Program-made: the position numbers and the translations under genes
Notes under the pieces: generated by a model
Told to the model about the DNA's origin: nothing
What the model saw: the letters and a program-made list of their open reading frames with translations, nothing else
The model's database searches: none
Assembly: GCF_019933235.1 (NCBI RefSeq)
Contig: NZ_CP082945.1
Span: 6,485,501-6,549,500 of the forward strand
DNA length: 64,000 bases
Direction of reading: 5' to 3'
Origin: Streptomyces angustmyceticus
GTDB taxonomy: Bacteria; Actinomycetota; Actinomycetes; Streptomycetales; Streptomycetaceae
Shown here: positions 25,287 to 33,611 of the stretch, piece by piece
Layout of the letters: each line of letters begins with the position of its first letter
How positions within the stretch are numbered: the first letter of the stretch is position 1

Positions 25287-26083
25287 CGCCCGGATCCTCG
25301 TCCTTCATGGATTTCCTCGGCGAGCACTCGCCGGCCCTGCTGCCGGGCAACCGCCCGTTGCCGCCGGTGCAGGGTGCCATCGAGGCGCCGCACGGCACGA
25401 CGATCGTCGCCGCGGCGTTCCCCGGAGGCGTGGTGCTCGCCGGCGACCGGCGGGCGACCATGGGCAATGTCATCGCGCAGCGTGATATCGAGAAGGTTTT
25501 CCCGGCCGACGAGTATTCGGCGGTCGGCATCGCGGGCACGGCGGGTCTCGCGGTGGAGATGGTCAAGCTCTTCCAGCTGGAGCTGGAGCACTTCGAGAAG
25601 GTCGAGGGCGCCCAACTCTCCCTGGAGGGCAAGGCGAACCGTCTGTCGACCATGATCCGCAGCAATCTGGGGATGGCCATGCAGGGCCTGGCCGTGGTGC
25701 CGCTGTTCGCCGGATACGACCTCGACCGCGAGAAGGGCCGCATCTTCTCGTACGACGTGACCGGCGGGCGCTCCGAGGAGCACGGCTACGCGGCGACGGG
25801 TTCCGGTTCGGTCTTCGCGCGCAGTGCCCTGAAGAAGCTCTTCCGGGACGGCTTCACGGAGAATCAGGCCGCCACCGCCGTCGTCCAGGCGCTCTACGAC
25901 GCGGCCGACGACGATTCCGCGACCGGCGGGCCCGACATGGGGCGCAGGATCTACCCCATCGTCACGGTGATCACCGAGGACGGCTTCAGGAGGCTCACCG
26001 ACGACGAGGTCTCCGAGATCGCCCGCACCGTGCACGAGCACCGCCTCGAGCAGCCCGACGGCCCGCGTGCCGCGCTGCTCTGA
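25238..26083 (+). CDS. prcB: 20S proteasome beta subunit
   Basis: The 281-residue precursor is the catalytic subunit of the 20S core. Cleavage before the Thr in EAPHG-TTIVAAAFPGG removes a 53-residue propeptide and exposes Thr54 as the nucleophile; the Lys and Asp of the N-terminal hydrolase site appear in VVLAGDRRATMG and later blocks. I chose the GTG at 25238 (VEANTRSTGR), which has AAGGA five bases away and gives the propeptide length known in S. coelicolor. The first 49 bases overlap the 3' end of the decayed endonuclease gene in another frame. prcA follows 67 bases downstream. Confidence 0.95.
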   Translation: MEANTRSTGRLPAAFLTPGSSSFMDFLGEHSPALLPGNRPLPPVQGAIEAPHGTTIVAAAFPGGVVLAGDRRATMGNVIAQRDIEKVFPADEYSAVGIAGTAGLAVEMVKLFQLELEHFEKVEGAQLSLEGKANRLSTMIRSNLGMAMQGLAVVPLFAGYDLDREKGRIFSYDVTGGRSEEHGYAATGSGSVFARSALKKLFRDGFTENQAATAVVQALYDAADDDSATGGPDMGRRIYPIVTVITEDGFRRLTDDEVSEIARTVHEHRLEQPDGPRAALL

Positions 26084-26150
26084 CGGGACGGAAGATCCCA
26101 TGCTCCCCCAGCTACCGAGAGAGCTTTTGACAGGAAGGGACGGATAGCCG

Positions 26151-26996
26151 GTGTCGACGCCGTTCTATGTCTCACCCCAGCAGGCCATGGCGGACCGCGC
26201 CGAGTACGCCCGCAAGGGCATCGCGCGCGGCCGGAGCGTCGTGGTGCTGCAGTACACCGACGGCGTGGTCTTCGTCGCCGAGAATCCCTCCCGCGCCCTG
26301 CACAAGGTCAGCGAGATCTACGACCGGATCGCGTTCGCCGCGGTCGGCAAGTACAACGAGTTCGAGAACCTGCGGATCGGCGGCGTGCGCTACGCCGATC
26401 TGCGGGGCTACACCTACGACCGTGAGGACGTGACCGCGCGGGGCCTGGCGAACGTCTACGCCCAGACGCTCGGCACGATCTTCTCCAGCGCCGCGGAGAA
26501 GCCCTACGAGGTCGAGCTGATCGTCGCGGAGGTCGGCGCGGCCCCCGAGGACGACCAGATCTACCGGCTGCCGCACGACGGCTCGATCGTCGACGAGCAC
26601 GGCTCGGTGGCGGTCGGCGGCAACGCGGACCAGATCAGCAGCTATCTCGACCAGCGCCACCGCGACGGCATGACGCTGGCCGAGGCGCTCAAGCTGGCGG
26701 TGGAGTCCCTGTCGCGGGACACCAACGGCGGCGAGCGCCGGCTGACCGCCGAGCAGCTGGAGGTCGCGACCCTGGACCGCACCCGCCCGCAGCAGCGCAA
26801 GTTCAAGCGGATCCTGGGGCGGCAGCTGTCCCGGCTGCTGGACGAGAGCGGCGGGGACGCGGCGGCGGACGCCGGCGCCGGGGAGTCCGGTGCCGCCGGC
26901 GGCAAGGGCGCCGAGGACGGCGGAAGCAAGGACAACGGCACCAAGGGCAAGGGCCCGGCGGGCGAGGACGGCTCCGAAGGGGAGCCCCTGCTCTGA
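26151..26996 (+). CDS. prcA: 20S proteasome alpha subunit
   Basis: The 281-residue protein forms the two outer heptameric rings that gate the proteolytic chamber. The N-terminal gating region MSTPFYVSPQQAMADRAEY is followed by the alpha-subunit fold (RGRSVVVLQYTDGVVFVAEN, RIAFAAVGKYNEF). The last 45 residues are a long Gly/Ala/Lys/Glu-rich, probably disordered tail, longer than in mycobacteria. The GTG at 26151 has GGAAGGGA upstream. It is the last gene of the dop-pup-prcB-prcA group and ends 43 bases before the convergent lacI-family gene. Confidence 0.95.
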   Translation: MSTPFYVSPQQAMADRAEYARKGIARGRSVVVLQYTDGVVFVAENPSRALHKVSEIYDRIAFAAVGKYNEFENLRIGGVRYADLRGYTYDREDVTARGLANVYAQTLGTIFSSAAEKPYEVELIVAEVGAAPEDDQIYRLPHDGSIVDEHGSVAVGGNADQISSYLDQRHRDGMTLAEALKLAVESLSRDTNGGERRLTAEQLEVATLDRTRPQQRKFKRILGRQLSRLLDESGGDAAADAGAGESGAAGGKGAEDGGSKDNGTKGKGPAGEDGSEGEPLL

Positions 26997-27025
26997 CGTA
27001 CCGCCGGGGGCCGAAGCGCCCCGGT

Positions 27026-27059
27026 CGCGCCCCGGTGGGTCACTGCCCGCCGGGGCGCG
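27026..27059. terminator. Convergent hairpin at prcA/lacI ends
   Basis: Arms 27026-27035 and 27050-27059 pair over 10 G/C bases with a 14-base loop. The right arm lies inside the 3' end of the lacI-family gene, so the structure may end transcription from either side. Confidence 0.5.
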
Positions 27060-28116
27060 CGGCGTTGTCGGGGGTGTCCGCGGGCGGGGCGGTGGAGCCC
27101 CGGGTGACCAGTTCGACCGGCAGGGTGGGCACCTGGGCCGGGCGGCCGTCGAGCACGCTCATCAGGGCCCGCATCCCGGCCTCGCCGAACTCCTCGGCGG
27201 GCAGCCGTACGGTCGTCAGCTCCGGTTCGACGGCGACGGCCAGGGCCAGGTCGTCGAAGCCGGTGACCGAGACGTCCTCGGGGATCCGCAGACCCAGTCG
27301 GCGCGCGGCCTTGCAGGCGCCCGCCGCGATGATGTCGTCGTCGCACAGCAGGGCCGTGGGGCGGGGGCCGGGGGCGGTCAGGGCGGCGTGTGCGGCGTGC
27401 AGCCCGGCGTCGACGGCGAGGGCGGCCGGCTGCCGGCGGAGCCGGGCGCCGGGGACGCCCTCCAGGGCCTCGGCGACGGCGCGGGCGCGCAGTGCGAAGG
27501 TCCAGGAGTCCACGTCGGCCGCGAGGTGGGTGACGCGGCGGTGGCCCAGGGCCGTCAGATGGGTGGTCAACTGGCGTACGCCGTCGGCGATGTCGAGGTT
27601 GACGGTGGCGCCGGCCCGGTCGTCGCCGGGGTCGGCGTCCAGCATGACCAGGGGCAGGTCCGCGTCGCGGAGCGCGGTGAGGGCCTCGGCGGCCATGGAC
27701 GAGGCGATCACGCCGTCCAGGGTGGCCGCGGCGGAGTCGAAGGGGTCGCGCGCTGGGCCGATGCCCTCGGGGGAGGGGTAGAGGACCATTCCGAAGCCGT
27801 GGTCGGCGGCGACCCGGGCCGCGCCGGTGTAGACCCGGGCGAAGAACTCGGTGGTCAGGGCGGGGACGACCAGGAGCACGGTGCGGGTGCGGCCCATCCG
27901 CAGGCTGCGGGCGGCGAGGTTGGGGCGGTAGCCCAGCTCCCGGGCGGCGGTGCGGACGGCTTCGGCCTTGGCGGGGGAGACCCGGCCGCGCCATTTGTCG
28001 CCCAGGACGAGCGAGACGGCGGCCTGGGAGACCCCGGCGGCGCGGGCCACGTCCCGGCTGGTGGTGCGGACGGTGTCCGGCCGCCGTCCGGCCGCGGCGG
28101 TCTCGTTGCTGGTCAC
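27040..28116 (-). CDS. LacI-family transcriptional regulator
   Basis: The 358-residue repressor has a LacI helix-turn-helix (TTSRDVARAAGVSQAAVSLVL, with a Trp-Arg insertion after the hinge helix region) and a periplasmic-binding-protein-like effector domain ending in DVSVTGFDDLALA. Effectors are usually sugars. The GTG at 28116 (VTSNETAAAG) is chosen; GAGGAG lies upstream at rather long spacing, so a slightly different start is possible. It is divergent from the MFS gene, and the shared 121-base gap holds a perfect 10-7-10 palindrome that is almost certainly its operator. It is placed between the proteasome core genes and pafA. Confidence 0.9.
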   Translation of the reverse strand: MTSNETAAAGRRPDTVRTTSRDVARAAGVSQAAVSLVLGDKWRGRVSPAKAEAVRTAARELGYRPNLAARSLRMGRTRTVLLVVPALTTEFFARVYTGAARVAADHGFGMVLYPSPEGIGPARDPFDSAAATLDGVIASSMAAEALTALRDADLPLVMLDADPGDDRAGATVNLDIADGVRQLTTHLTALGHRRVTHLAADVDSWTFALRARAVAEALEGVPGARLRRQPAALAVDAGLHAAHAALTAPGPRPTALLCDDDIIAAGACKAARRLGLRIPEDVSVTGFDDLALAVAVEPELTTVRLPAEEFGEAGMRALMSVLDGRPAQVPTLPVELVTRGSTAPPADTPDNAARPGGQ

Positions 28117-28175
28117 CGGGTGCTTCGCTCCTCGCGTACGGCCGTTGCGGGGTGGACGGGGAATGAGGGTCATGA

Positions 28176-28202
28176 TACGTATAACGCCGGAAGTTATACG
28201 TA
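28176..28202. promoter_or_regulatory. Perfect palindrome, putative LacI-family operator
   Basis: TACGTATAAC-N7-GTTATACGTA is a perfect 10-bp inverted repeat, conspicuously A+T-rich for this genome, centred in the gap between the divergent lacI-family and MFS genes. It lies 60 bases from the repressor start and 36 bases from the MFS start. Confidence 0.75.
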
Positions 28203-28237
28203 ACATGTCCGGCCGGTCCGGACGGGAAGGGGCAGGG

Positions 28238-29497
28238 ATGGCCGCGGGATACGCGGAACTGCTCAGGACCCGGCACGCGGCCCGGCTCCTGGTGGGGACG
28301 CTGGTCGGCAGGCTGCCGAACGCCACGGCGGCGCTGGCCGTCGTCCTCTTCGTACGCGCCCAGGGCGGCAGCTACGCCCTGGCCGGCGCGCTCTCCGCGG
28401 TCTACGGCGTCTGCAACGCCCTCGGCCAGCCGCTGCTGGGCCGGGCGGTGGACCTCTACGGCCAGCCGCGGGTGATGCTGCCCGCCTCGGTGCTCTCCGC
28501 ACTCGGCATGGCACTGCTCGCGGGCGTCGGCCTGGACGTGCTGTGGCTCGCCTATGCCGCCATGGTGATCGCCGGTTTCTTCACCCCGCCCCTGGAGGGC
28601 GGCCTGCGGGCGCTGTGGCCCGGGGTCCTCCAGCGCGCCGACCGGGTGCACGCCGCCTACGCGCTGGACGCGGTGGCGCAGGAAGTCATGTTCGCGGTGG
28701 GGCCGTTGCTGGTGACGCTGTGCGTGGCGGCCTGGTCCGAGGGGGTCGCCCTGCTGGTGATCAACCTGCTCGGGGTCCTCGGGGCGCTCTCCGTGGTCGT
28801 CTCCGAGCCGTCCCGGCGCTGGCGCAGCGGGCCGCGTGAGGCGCACTGGCTGGGGGCGCTGCGCTCGGCCGGGATGCTGGTGCTGATCGGGGCGTTCCTC
28901 TTCGTGGGGCTAGCGCTGGGCTCGATCGCGGTCGCCGCGGTGGCCTACGCCGACGAGCACGGCGGCGGGATGGTCTCCAGCTTGCTGCTGTCCGCGCTGG
29001 GGGTCGGTGCGCTGATCGGGGGGCTCGGCTACGGCGCGCGCGAGTGGCCGGGGCGGCCGGAGAGCAGGCTGCGGCTGCTGGTCACGCTGCTGGCGCTGGG
29101 CTATCTGCCGCTGGTGCTGGTGCCGGGGGTGGCCGGGATGACGGTCTTGACGGGTGTCGCGGGGGTGTTCCTGGCGCCGGTGCTGGCCTGTGCGTTCGTG
29201 GTGGTGGACCGTCATGCGCCGCGGGGCACGGTGACGGAGGCGTTCTCCTGGCTGGTGACGACGTTCGGTGTCGGCTCGGCGGTGGGCGCTTCCGTGGTGG
29301 GACCGGCCGTGGAGGGCGGTGGCGCGGTGGCGGGATTCGCGGTCGCCGGGGCCGGCGGGCTCGCCGCGCTGCTCGTCCTTTTGTCGACGAAGCGATTTCT
29401 CGGGGATCCCGTGTCGCGTCCCGAGGGTGCGGCTCCGGCGGAAAATGATCGCAACGGGACTGTCGAACCCGGTTTCAGAGCAGGCCGTCAGGCGTAA
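28238..29497 (+). CDS. MFS transporter
   Basis: The 419-residue membrane protein has about 12 hydrophobic segments and the major facilitator loop GQPLLGRAVDLYGQPR between helices 2 and 3. It probably exports or imports a small organic compound under control of the divergent LacI-family regulator. The ATG at 28238 has GGAAGGGG upstream; another ATG at 28205 is in a different context and less likely. Its stop codon lies nine bases before pafA, yet pafA appears to have its own promoter within this 3' end. Confidence 0.85.
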   Translation: MAAGYAELLRTRHAARLLVGTLVGRLPNATAALAVVLFVRAQGGSYALAGALSAVYGVCNALGQPLLGRAVDLYGQPRVMLPASVLSALGMALLAGVGLDVLWLAYAAMVIAGFFTPPLEGGLRALWPGVLQRADRVHAAYALDAVAQEVMFAVGPLLVTLCVAAWSEGVALLVINLLGVLGALSVVVSEPSRRWRSGPREAHWLGALRSAGMLVLIGAFLFVGLALGSIAVAAVAYADEHGGGMVSSLLLSALGVGALIGGLGYGAREWPGRPESRLRLLVTLLALGYLPLVLVPGVAGMTVLTGVAGVFLAPVLACAFVVVDRHAPRGTVTEAFSWLVTTFGVGSAVGASVVGPAVEGGGAVAGFAVAGAGGLAALLVLLSTKRFLGDPVSRPEGAAPAENDRNGTVEPGFRAGRQA

Positions 29498-29506
29498 TGT
29501 TCAGTC
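29495..29506 (+). promoter_or_regulatory. Probable leaderless promoter of pafA (-10 TAATGT)
   Basis: TAATGT at 29495-29500 overlaps the stop codon of the MFS gene and stands six bases before the pafA ATG. No Shine-Dalgarno sequence is visible. A weak -35-like TTTCAG lies at 29473-29478. Confidence 0.45.
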
Positions 29507-30868
29507 ATGGACCGCCGCATTTTCGGGCTGGAGAACGAGTACGGCGTCACGTGCACGTTCAGGGGACAGCGCCGACTGTCGCCTGACGAAGTGGCGCGGT
29601 ACCTCTTCCGCCGTGTCGTGTCATGGGGCCGCAGCAGCAACGTCTTCCTGCGGAACGGCGCCCGCCTGTACCTGGACGTGGGTTCGCACCCGGAATACGC
29701 AACTCCCGAGTGCGACAACGTGACCGAGCTGGTCACGCACGACAAGTCCGGCGAGCGCATTCTCGAGGGCCTGCTCGTCGACGCCGAGCGCCGCCTGCAT
29801 GAGGAGGGAATCGCGGGCGACGTCTATCTCTTCAAGAACAACACCGATTCGGCGGGAAACTCCTACGGGTGTCACGAGAATTATCTCGTCGCCCGTCATG
29901 GTGAGTTCTCCCGGCTCGCGGACATCCTCATTCCGTTCCTCGTCACCCGTCAGCTGCTGTGCGGCGCGGGCAAGGTGCTGCAGACGCCGCGGGGCGCCGT
30001 CTACTGCGTCAGCCAGCGCGCGGAGCACATCTGGGAGGGCGTCTCCTCGGCGACGACCCGTTCCCGGCCGATCATCAACACCCGCGACGAACCGCATGCG
30101 GACGCCGAGCGCTACCGCCGGCTGCATGTCATCGTCGGCGACTCCAACATGTCCGAGACGACCATGATGCTGAAGGTCGGGGCCACCGACCTCGTGCTGC
30201 GCATGATCGAGGCGGGCACGGTCATGCGGGACCTGACGCTGGAGAACCCCATCCGGGCCATCCGCGAGGTCAGCCACGACATCACAGGCCAGCGCAAGGT
30301 GCGGCTGGCCAGCGGGCGCGAGGCATCGGCGCTGGAGGTCCAGCAGGAGTACTACGAGAAGGCCGTGGACTTCGTCGACCGCCGCGGCATCCGTACGGGC
30401 ACCGTCGAGCGGGTCCTGGAGCTGTGGGGCCGCACGCTGGAGGCGATCCGGGACGAGCAGCTCGACCGCATCTCCACCGAGATCGACTGGGTGATGAAAC
30501 ATCAGCTCATCGAGCGGTATCGCACCAAGAACAACATCACCATGTCCCACCCCCGGGTGGCGCAGATAGACCTCGCGTACCACGACATCCACCGCCGCCG
30601 GGGGCTCTACTACCTCCTGGAGCGCAAGGGGCAGGCGGCGCGGATCTGCAACGACTTGAAGATCTTCGAGGGCAAGTCGGTGCCGCCGCAGACCACGCGG
30701 GCCAGGCTGCGCGGCGACTTCATCCGCCGTGCGCAGGAACAGCGACGTGATTTCACGGTGGACTGGGTACACCTCAAGCTGAACGACCAGGCGCAGCGGA
30801 CGGTCCTGTGCAAGGACCCCTTCCGGTCGGTGGACGACCGGGTGGAGAAGCTGATCGCAGGTATGTGA
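29507..30868 (+). CDS. pafA: Pup-protein ligase
   Basis: The 453-residue ligase uses ATP to form an isopeptide bond between the C-terminal Glu of Pup and a substrate lysine. The glutamine-synthetase-like active site is visible as FGLENEYGVTC at residues 6-16, NGARLYLDVGSHPEYATPE, NNTDSAGNSYGCHENY and RPIINTRDEPHADAERYRR. It is paralogous to dop upstream but lacks the Dop insertion. The ATG at 29507 is probably read from a leaderless transcript. A 13-bp hairpin follows, so it forms its own unit apart from the following isomerase genes. Confidence 0.96.
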   Translation: MDRRIFGLENEYGVTCTFRGQRRLSPDEVARYLFRRVVSWGRSSNVFLRNGARLYLDVGSHPEYATPECDNVTELVTHDKSGERILEGLLVDAERRLHEEGIAGDVYLFKNNTDSAGNSYGCHENYLVARHGEFSRLADILIPFLVTRQLLCGAGKVLQTPRGAVYCVSQRAEHIWEGVSSATTRSRPIINTRDEPHADAERYRRLHVIVGDSNMSETTMMLKVGATDLVLRMIEAGTVMRDLTLENPIRAIREVSHDITGQRKVRLASGREASALEVQQEYYEKAVDFVDRRGIRTGTVERVLELWGRTLEAIRDEQLDRISTEIDWVMKHQLIERYRTKNNITMSHPRVAQIDLAYHDIHRRRGLYYLLERKGQAARICNDLKIFEGKSVPPQTTRARLRGDFIRRAQEQRRDFTVDWVHLKLNDQAQRTVLCKDPFRSVDDRVEKLIAGM

Positions 30869-30885
30869 CCCGCGGGGAATGCGGA

Positions 30886-30917
30886 AATGTGCCGGGAGTG
30901 CAAGCTCCCGGCACATT
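30886..30917 (+). terminator. pafA terminator
   Basis: A perfect 13-bp stem (30886-30898 with 30905-30917) closes the six-base loop TGCAAG, 17 bases after the pafA stop. Confidence 0.75.
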
Positions 30918-31003
30918 GCCGTGTTGTGCCGGGAAAGGTGTGGGGGGTCAGGTCGTAGAGTGGCGGACATTGCCCACCCACCCCACGAGCCCGAGTTGGT
31001 CGA

Positions 31004-31993
31004 ATGAACCTCACGAAGAACACCCGTCGCGCCGCTGCCGCTGCGCTGGCCGTGCCCGTCCTGCTGTTCACCGCCGCCTGCGGGTCCGACAACGGCGAGG
31101 GTGCGTCGGGCGACGCCGTCGTCAAGGTCGAGGGCAAGACAGGGGCGCAGCCCAAGATCACGGTGCCGAAGGGCGCCAAGCCGTCCGACAAGGCCGTCAC
31201 CAAGACCCTCGTCGAGGGCAAGGGCGCCACGGTCAAGAAGGGCGATGTGGTCCGGCTGGACTTCAGCGCGAAGTCGATGAAGGGCCAGAACCTCGGCAGC
31301 AGCTGGACGCCGCAGCCGGGCGCCAAGCCGGGCGGCCCGCGTACCCAGGTCGTCGGCGAGGTCTCCGACCAGCCGACCCAGCAGATGCTGCCGCCGAAGG
31401 TGATGTCCGCGGTCACCGGTCAGAAGGTCGGCAGCCGCTTCGAGGTCGAGGGCACCGCCAAGGCGCTGATCGGCGCGGGTCTGAACCCGCAGTCCGGCAT
31501 CAAGCCGCAGGACGGCCTGGTGTGGGTCGTCGACGTGGTCGGTGCCAAGAAGGTCGACAAGAAGGCCCAGGCCCAGGGCGAGCAGGCGTCGCCGGAGAGC
31601 GGGATGCCCGAGGTGAAGGCCGCGGACGAGAAGGCCGCGAAGATCACCATCCCCAAGGGGGAGAAGGCGCCCAAGGACCTCAAGGAGCAGGTCCTGATCC
31701 ACGGCAAGGGTCCCGAGGTGAAGGCGGGCCAGGGCCTGATCGCGCAGTACACCGGCGTGAAGTGGGAGGACGGCAAGAAGTTCGACTCCTCCTGGGACCA
31801 CGGTGGCGCGACAGCCTTCCAGATCGGCACCGGCAGCGTCGTCCAGGGCTGGGACAAGGCGCTGGTCGGCAAGCGCGTCGGTGACCGGGTGGAGATCGTG
31901 ATCCCGCCGAAGCTGGCCTACGGCAACAACCCGCAGAGCGGGCTGGACAAGAACACCCTGGTCTTCGTGGTCGACATCGTCGGCACGGTCTGA
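31004..31993 (+). CDS. FKBP-type peptidyl-prolyl isomerase lipoprotein, two FKBP domains
   Basis: The 329-residue protein has a lipoprotein signal with lipobox FTAACG and two FKBP-like halves. The second (about residues 220-329) carries the canonical pattern LIAQYTGVKWEDGKKFDSSW and GWDKALVGKRVGDRVEIVIP followed by LAYG. The first half (about 60-185) is degenerate, with IGAGLNPQSGIKP replacing part of the pocket. It would assist folding of secreted proteins on the outer face of the membrane, a sensible companion of the nearby Tat genes. A -10-like TAGAGT occurs near 30956. Confidence 0.9.
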   Translation: MNLTKNTRRAAAAALAVPVLLFTAACGSDNGEGASGDAVVKVEGKTGAQPKITVPKGAKPSDKAVTKTLVEGKGATVKKGDVVRLDFSAKSMKGQNLGSSWTPQPGAKPGGPRTQVVGEVSDQPTQQMLPPKVMSAVTGQKVGSRFEVEGTAKALIGAGLNPQSGIKPQDGLVWVVDVVGAKKVDKKAQAQGEQASPESGMPEVKAADEKAAKITIPKGEKAPKDLKEQVLIHGKGPEVKAGQGLIAQYTGVKWEDGKKFDSSWDHGGATAFQIGTGSVVQGWDKALVGKRVGDRVEIVIPPKLAYGNNPQSGLDKNTLVFVVDIVGTV

Positions 31994-32061
31994 CGGCTGC
32001 CCCGGCAAGATCTGCAAGACTGGCCCGGTAATCGTAAAGATTCGTAAGTAGGAGCACATCC

Positions 32062-32436
32062 GTGAGCATCGACAAGCCCGAGATCGACTTTCCTGAGGGC
32101 CCGGCTCCCACCGAGCTCGAGATCGTGGACCTGACGGAGGGCGACGGGCCGGTCGCCAAGGCCGGGGACACCGTCTCCGTCCACTACGTCGGCGTGTCCT
32201 TCAGCACCGGCGAGGAGTTCGACGCCAGCTGGAACCGCGGCAAGCCGCTGCAGTTCCAGCTCGGCGCCGGCCAGGTCATCGCCGGCTGGGACCAGGGCGT
32301 GCAGGGCATGAAGGTCGGCGGCCGCCGCCGGCTGACCATCCCCGCGCACCTCGCGTACGGCGACCGCGGCGCCGGCGGCGGCCGGATCGCCCCGGGCGAG
32401 ACGCTGATCTTCGTCTGCGACCTGGTCTCCGTCTGA
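32062..32436 (+). CDS. FKBP-type peptidyl-prolyl cis-trans isomerase (cytosolic)
   Basis: The 124-residue single-domain FKBP has no signal peptide. Pocket residues appear in VSVHYVGVSFSTGEEFDASW, GQVIAGWDQGVQGMKVGGRR and LAYGDRGAGG with the C-terminal ETLIFVCDLVSV. It catalyses proline isomerisation in the cytoplasm and resembles the FK506-binding proteins common in Streptomyces. The GTG at 32062 has AGGAGCAC upstream. It follows the lipoprotein FKBP gene by 68 bases and is probably co-transcribed with it; a strong hairpin follows. Confidence 0.94.
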   Translation: MSIDKPEIDFPEGPAPTELEIVDLTEGDGPVAKAGDTVSVHYVGVSFSTGEEFDASWNRGKPLQFQLGAGQVIAGWDQGVQGMKVGGRRRLTIPAHLAYGDRGAGGGRIAPGETLIFVCDLVSV

Positions 32437-32478
32437 GACCGCTGACGGCCGCCGCCGGCGGCCGCTGCTGACGCAGCA

Positions 32479-32509
32479 GAGGGCCCGTGCCGCGCAGGCA
32501 CGGGCCCTC
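32479..32509 (+). terminator. FKBP operon terminator
   Basis: A perfect 13-bp stem (32479-32491 with 32497-32509) with loop GCGCA is followed by GTTCGTTCC, 43 bases after the FKBP stop codon. Confidence 0.75.
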
Positions 32510-32568
32510 GTTCGTTCCCGGCCCCGCCGCGCGGGCCGGGACGGGGCCGCGGCCCGCCCGCCCGGCTT

Positions 32569-32596
32569 TTGCCCTGACCTCCCCGAGCGGTACGGT
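32569..32596 (+). promoter_or_regulatory. Possible pafBC promoter
   Basis: TTGCCC at 32569-32574 and TACGGT at 32591-32596 are separated by 16 bases, giving a leader of roughly 27 bases to the pafB ATG with its GAAAGGG ribosome site. It resembles a vegetative HrdB-type promoter. Confidence 0.45.
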
Positions 32597-32629
32597 CAAC
32601 GATCGGGAGTTCAACGAGAAAGGGCGTCG

Positions 32630-33595
32630 ATGGCCATTGCCAAGGCCGAGCGGCTGATGAATCTGGCGCTGTGCCTGCTGGGGACGCGACGCCCGCTGAC
32701 CAAGCGCGAGCTGAGGTCGTCCATCGAGGCCTATATCGAGGCCGGCAACGACGACGCGTTCAACCGCATGTTCGAGCGCGACAAGGACGATCTGCGCGAG
32801 CTCGGCCTGGTCATCGAGACCGTCGAGGGCATCGAGGGCGACATCGGCTACCTCGCCCGCCGCGACAGCAACCGGCTGCCCCCGATCACCCTGGACGCCG
32901 AGGAGGCCGCGGCCCTCGGGCTCGCCGCCAAGATCTGGCAGCAGGCCCGGCTGGCCGGTGCCGCCAGCGGCGCGCTCCAGAAGCTGCGCGCGGCCGGCAT
33001 GCCGCTGGCCGACGGTACGGACTACGACGCCGGGCAGCCGCACAGCGCCCTGGAGCCCCGGATCCCGGCCCACGAGGCCGCCTTCGAGCCGCTCATGCTG
33101 GCCTGCCGCGACCGCCGTCCGGTCGTCTTCGACTACCGCAAGTCGAACGCCGCCCGCCCCGAGCAGCGGCAGGTCGAACCGTGGATCCTCGAATGCTGGC
33201 GGGGACACTGGTACGTCGCCGGCTGGGACCGCGAGCGCGCGGCCGAGCGGGTCTTCCGGCTCTCCCGCATCACCGGCAAGGTCCGCTCCCGCCAAGGGGC
33301 GTTCACCGCGCCGGTGCCCGACCACGTCACCGTCCGCGAGACCGTCGAGAGCTGGGCCGGCGAGACCGCGACCGGCACCGCCAGGATCCGGCTCCGCGCC
33401 GAGCACGGCTACCCGCTGCGGGCCCGCGCACTCACCGTCCGCGAGCTGGGCGACGGCTGGGACGAGCTGGAGATCCCCAACGGGCACGGCCTCGACGCCT
33501 GGCTGGTGGAGTTCGGGCCCGACGTGGTCGTACTGGAACCCGCCGAGCTGCGCGCCGAGGTCATCGACCGGCTGCGCGCCGTGGCCAAGGGCTGA
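32630..33595 (+). CDS. pafB: Transcriptional regulator PafB (WYL family)
   Basis: The 321-residue protein has an N-terminal winged helix (ERLMNLALCLLGTRRPLTKR) and a WYL domain (PVVFDYRKSN, WRGHWYVAGWDRER, FRLSRITGKV), followed by the WCX extension. In mycobacteria PafB and PafC act together as an activator of the LexA-independent DNA-damage response; the genes travel with pafA but pupylation does not need them. The ATG at 32630 has GAAAGGG upstream. pafC follows 16 bases on, so the two are one operon. Confidence 0.93.
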   Translation: MAIAKAERLMNLALCLLGTRRPLTKRELRSSIEAYIEAGNDDAFNRMFERDKDDLRELGLVIETVEGIEGDIGYLARRDSNRLPPITLDAEEAAALGLAAKIWQQARLAGAASGALQKLRAAGMPLADGTDYDAGQPHSALEPRIPAHEAAFEPLMLACRDRRPVVFDYRKSNAARPEQRQVEPWILECWRGHWYVAGWDRERAAERVFRLSRITGKVRSRQGAFTAPVPDHVTVRETVESWAGETATGTARIRLRAEHGYPLRARALTVRELGDGWDELEIPNGHGLDAWLVEFGPDVVVLEPAELRAEVIDRLRAVAKG

Positions 33596-33611
33596 GAGGA
33601 ACACGAGACCC

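Noticed and set aside
24785..26083. A 432-codon frame that would fuse an endonuclease-like N-terminus to PrcB
   Set aside because: The part before 25238 contains an incomplete endonuclease VII domain in a broken context, and the normal PrcB start with a good ribosome site and known propeptide length is at 25238.
33000..33600. Overlapping long frame extending pafC upstream into pafB
   Set aside because: pafB is clearly coding in its own frame here, and pafC has a ribosome site and GTG at 33612.
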